Below are positions 5,032 through 6,836 of a stretch of DNA of 6,836 nt, in pieces (position 1 is the first letter of the stretch; each line of letters opens with the position of its first letter). Location of the stretch: NCBI GenBank assembly GCA_003131925.1, contig PKWC01000037.1:337-7172 (forward strand), written 5' to 3'. A model generated the notes under the pieces. It worked only from the letters and a program-made list of their open reading frames with translations. It had not been told where the DNA came from and did not search any database. A program made the position numbers and the translations under genes. The DNA is from Alphaproteobacteria bacterium (GTDB lineage: Bacteria > Pseudomonadota > Alphaproteobacteria > Micropepsales > Micropepsaceae).

Positions 5032-6836
5032 CAGGAAGCCAAACATTACAGTCCTTGATCCCTGCTGACCTAAATGCGCCCCCCGATCGCGTGCCGGCGC
5101 ATCCACCGGTTTCAACTCGTCCGCAGGTATTGCCTTTCGGTGAACTCACTTGGGAGAACTTCGAAAGGCTTTGCCATCGCCTTGCGAGCCTAGAAGAGCG
5201 CGTCGAATACGTTGCGCGGTATGGGCGCTCTGGGCAGGCGCAACAGGGCATCGACATCTTTGTCCGTCTAACCAACGGCAAGTACGAGGTTTGGCAGGCG
5301 AAGCGATACGAAGCGATCTCTGCCAGCGACGTGAAGGCCATCGTCAAGACATTCCGCGAGGGCTCTTGGGTTACGAAATCGGAAAAGTTGATCCTCGCGG
5401 TTCAGGCCTCACTTGCGGATACGAAAGTGCAGGACGCGATTGAGCATGAAGCTGCCACGCTTAGGGAGAGCGGGGTCGCCTTCCTTCCCCGTGACGGAGA
5501 TGAGCTGAGTAACCTTTTGCGGGCTCACCCGGAGATCATTGACGATTTTTTTGGGAGGGAGTGGGTCAAAGCATTTTTGGGCTCTGATGCTGCCGCAAAA
5601 CTTGGCGCGCGACTTGATGGCGCGGAGTTTGCGCGTGTCCGCGGACAACTTCGCAAATACTACGATGTTCATTTCCATTTGCTGGACGTCGGAATTGCAT
5701 TGCCATTGTCACCGGCTGTCGCTTCCGAGGTGGCTCCTTCCCTTTTGCAACGCTTCGCCGTCCCCGACGTCTTGGTCCGAGATACGATTTTCGAGGAACA
5801 GCGCGCGACGAAATCGGATACGGCTACCGGAAGCGGCGTTCAGTCAGACTCTCCACCGAGCGCCGATGCGACCACTGGGCCGGGCCGTCGCCGCGAATAT
5901 GTCCGTCGAACGCTCCTGACGTCGTGGTTATCGGCCGGGCGTCATCTGGCGATCGTGGGTGAAGCGGGGTCTGGAAAGAGTACTTTGCTTCGATGCATCG
6001 CGCTCGATCTGCTGATGGATCAGGGTTTGTTTCCGGAGGTCAACCGTCGCTGGGGCGGTCTGATACCGATCCATCTCTCGTTCTCGCGGTGGAGCCGTCT
6101 GAGTGCCCGCGAAGGGCGGGCTGTCGGCTTGAAGGAGGTTGTGGCTGAACTGCTGCAGCCTAATCTAACAGCCGACTTCATTTCACTCCTCGATAGAGCG
6201 ATCGATGAGAGGCGCGTGCTCTTGCTTCTCGATGGCCTGGACGAGTGGTCCGACGAGCAGGCGGCTCGGACGACACTGCAACAGATGCTCTCGTTTGTTG
6301 CGACGCATGACGTACCCGCCATTGCGACCGCGCGACCTCGCGGTTTGGACAAGATCGGCAGCGTTCCTAATAGTTGGGCCGTGGGAGAGCTGGCGCCTCT
6401 GTCCGTGGATCAGCAACGGAAACTAGCCGAGGTCTGGTTCGAAAGATCGACTCCGCGAGCCGCCTCACAAAGCACCGGGCAGGAAGCGAGGGGTCCAATT
6501 GAAGCCCGGCTCAATAGGTTTTTCGCAGAGCTCGGCCGAGATCGCCGACTAGGGGTGCTAGCCGGAAATCCATTGCTTCTCGTTGGCCTGGTGGCGCTCT
6601 CCCTCCGGCAAATTGCGCTTCCTCGAAACAGAGCGCAGGCCCTTAACAGCCTCGTCGGCGTGCTGATTGAAACGCATCCCGTGCAACGGGCCACCGAGGC
6701 TGGCGATACGCAATCGCGCTTTCCAAGTATCCAGGATGCGGATGATCGTCGCTCAGCGATCGCTCGGCTCGCGTTCGTCGCCCGATCCGCGAGCGGAGGC
6801 GGTACGTACGATCTCAAAGAAGCAAGGAAAGCGGTC
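5028..6836 (+). CDS. NACHT-type STAND NTPase with N-terminal restriction-endonuclease-like domain (3' end outside window)
   Basis: The frame from ATG 5028 is open to the window edge: 603 codons without a stop. After a proline-rich leader (about 1-36), residues 38-150 form a restriction-endonuclease-like domain. It has LTWENFERL near 40-48, then GID with D76 and WQAKR with Q90 and K92, a D-x(n)-QxK core of the Mrr-like PD-(D/E)xK group. A helical region and a low-complexity linker (about 265-290) precede a NACHT module: P-loop GEAGSGKST (311-319, K317), Walker B LLLLDGLDEW (398-407), a sensor-like ATARPRG (433-439) and the STAND GNPLLL block (513-518). Such fusions act as bacterial NLR-like anti-phage proteins: the C-terminal region senses an invader, NACHT oligomerises and the nuclease cuts DNA. 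The sensor region is not in the window. A weak AGG lies seven bases before the start, so translation may depend on coupling to the upstream ORF. The trigger is unknown. Confidence 0.85.
   Translation, partial: MTGSQTLQSLIPADLNAPPDRVPAHPPVSTRPQVLPFGELTWENFERLCHRLASLEERVEYVARYGRSGQAQQGIDIFVRLTNGKYEVWQAKRYEAISASDVKAIVKTFREGSWVTKSEKLILAVQASLADTKVQDAIEHEAATLRESGVAFLPRDGDELSNLLRAHPEIIDDFFGREWVKAFLGSDAAAKLGARLDGAEFARVRGQLRKYYDVHFHLLDVGIALPLSPAVASEVAPSLLQRFAVPDVLVRDTIFEEQRATKSDTATGSGVQSDSPPSADATTGPGRRREYVRRTLLTSWLSAGRHLAIVGEAGSGKSTLLRCIALDLLMDQGLFPEVNRRWGGLIPIHLSFSRWSRLSAREGRAVGLKEVVAELLQPNLTADFISLLDRAIDERRVLLLLDGLDEWSDEQAARTTLQQMLSFVATHDVPAIATARPRGLDKIGSVPNSWAVGELAPLSVDQQRKLAEVWFERSTPRAASQSTGQEARGPIEARLNRFFAELGRDRRLGVLAGNPLLLVGLVALSLRQIALPRNRAQALNSLVGVLIETHPVQRATEAGDTQSRFPSIQDADDRRSAIARLAFVARSASGGGTYDLKEARKAV

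Noticed and set aside
5539..5919. Plus-strand frame of 126 codons within the NACHT gene region
   Set aside because: It is out of frame with the 603-codon open frame that carries the nuclease and P-loop motifs, and it has no recognisable content of its own.
1..6836. CRISPR array, tRNA, rRNA, insertion sequence ends or integrase genes
   Set aside because: I saw no regularly spaced repeats, cloverleaf-like segment, transposase motif or flanking inverted repeats on either strand when reading by eye.

Overview
The base composition is high in GC, with strongly GC-biased third codon positions and clear Shine-Dalgarno sequences. GTG and TTG are used as starts. This suggests a GC-rich Gram-negative bacterium, perhaps an alphaproteobacterium. 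The sequence alone cannot fix the taxon, and there is no rRNA, tRNA or housekeeping gene to anchor it. All convincing genes are on the + strand and packed end to end. I see no transposase, integrase, tRNA attachment site or CRISPR array. The content reads as part of a defence island.

Region 1 (3-4803) looks like one operon of three genes. It opens with the C-terminal ~160 residues of an ABC/SMC-like ATPase (signature, Walker B, D-loop and H-switch are present; the start lies outside the window). After 33 bases comes a 260-residue protein with a PD-(D/E)xK-type motif set (E84, D117/D118, E137-A-K139), read as HamA (DUF1837). It overlaps by 14 bases an 1171-residue superfamily 2 helicase with all expected motifs, read as HamB. 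HamA plus HamB is the core of the Hachiman anti-phage system: in published work on the family the helicase monitors DNA and holds back the nuclease, which degrades DNA once released. The upstream ATPase, apparently co-transcribed, is a candidate third component.

Region 2 (4804-5027) is a 224-base spacer. It holds a doubtful small cysteine-containing ORF with a reasonable ribosome binding site, whose stop overlaps the next start as ATGA. No convincing terminator or promoter was found.

Region 3 (5028-6836, running off the end) is an open frame of at least 603 codons. It encodes an N-terminal restriction-endonuclease-like domain fused to a NACHT-type STAND NTPase. This is the architecture of bacterial NLR-like anti-phage sensors; the C-terminal sensor lies outside the window. 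Its third codon positions are visibly less GC-rich than those of the Hachiman genes, so it may have been acquired separately.

Together the window shows two adjacent defence modules, each pairing an NTPase sensor or motor with a DNA-cleaving effector. The least described elements are the ATPase-HamA-HamB linkage and the small ORF at the junction.
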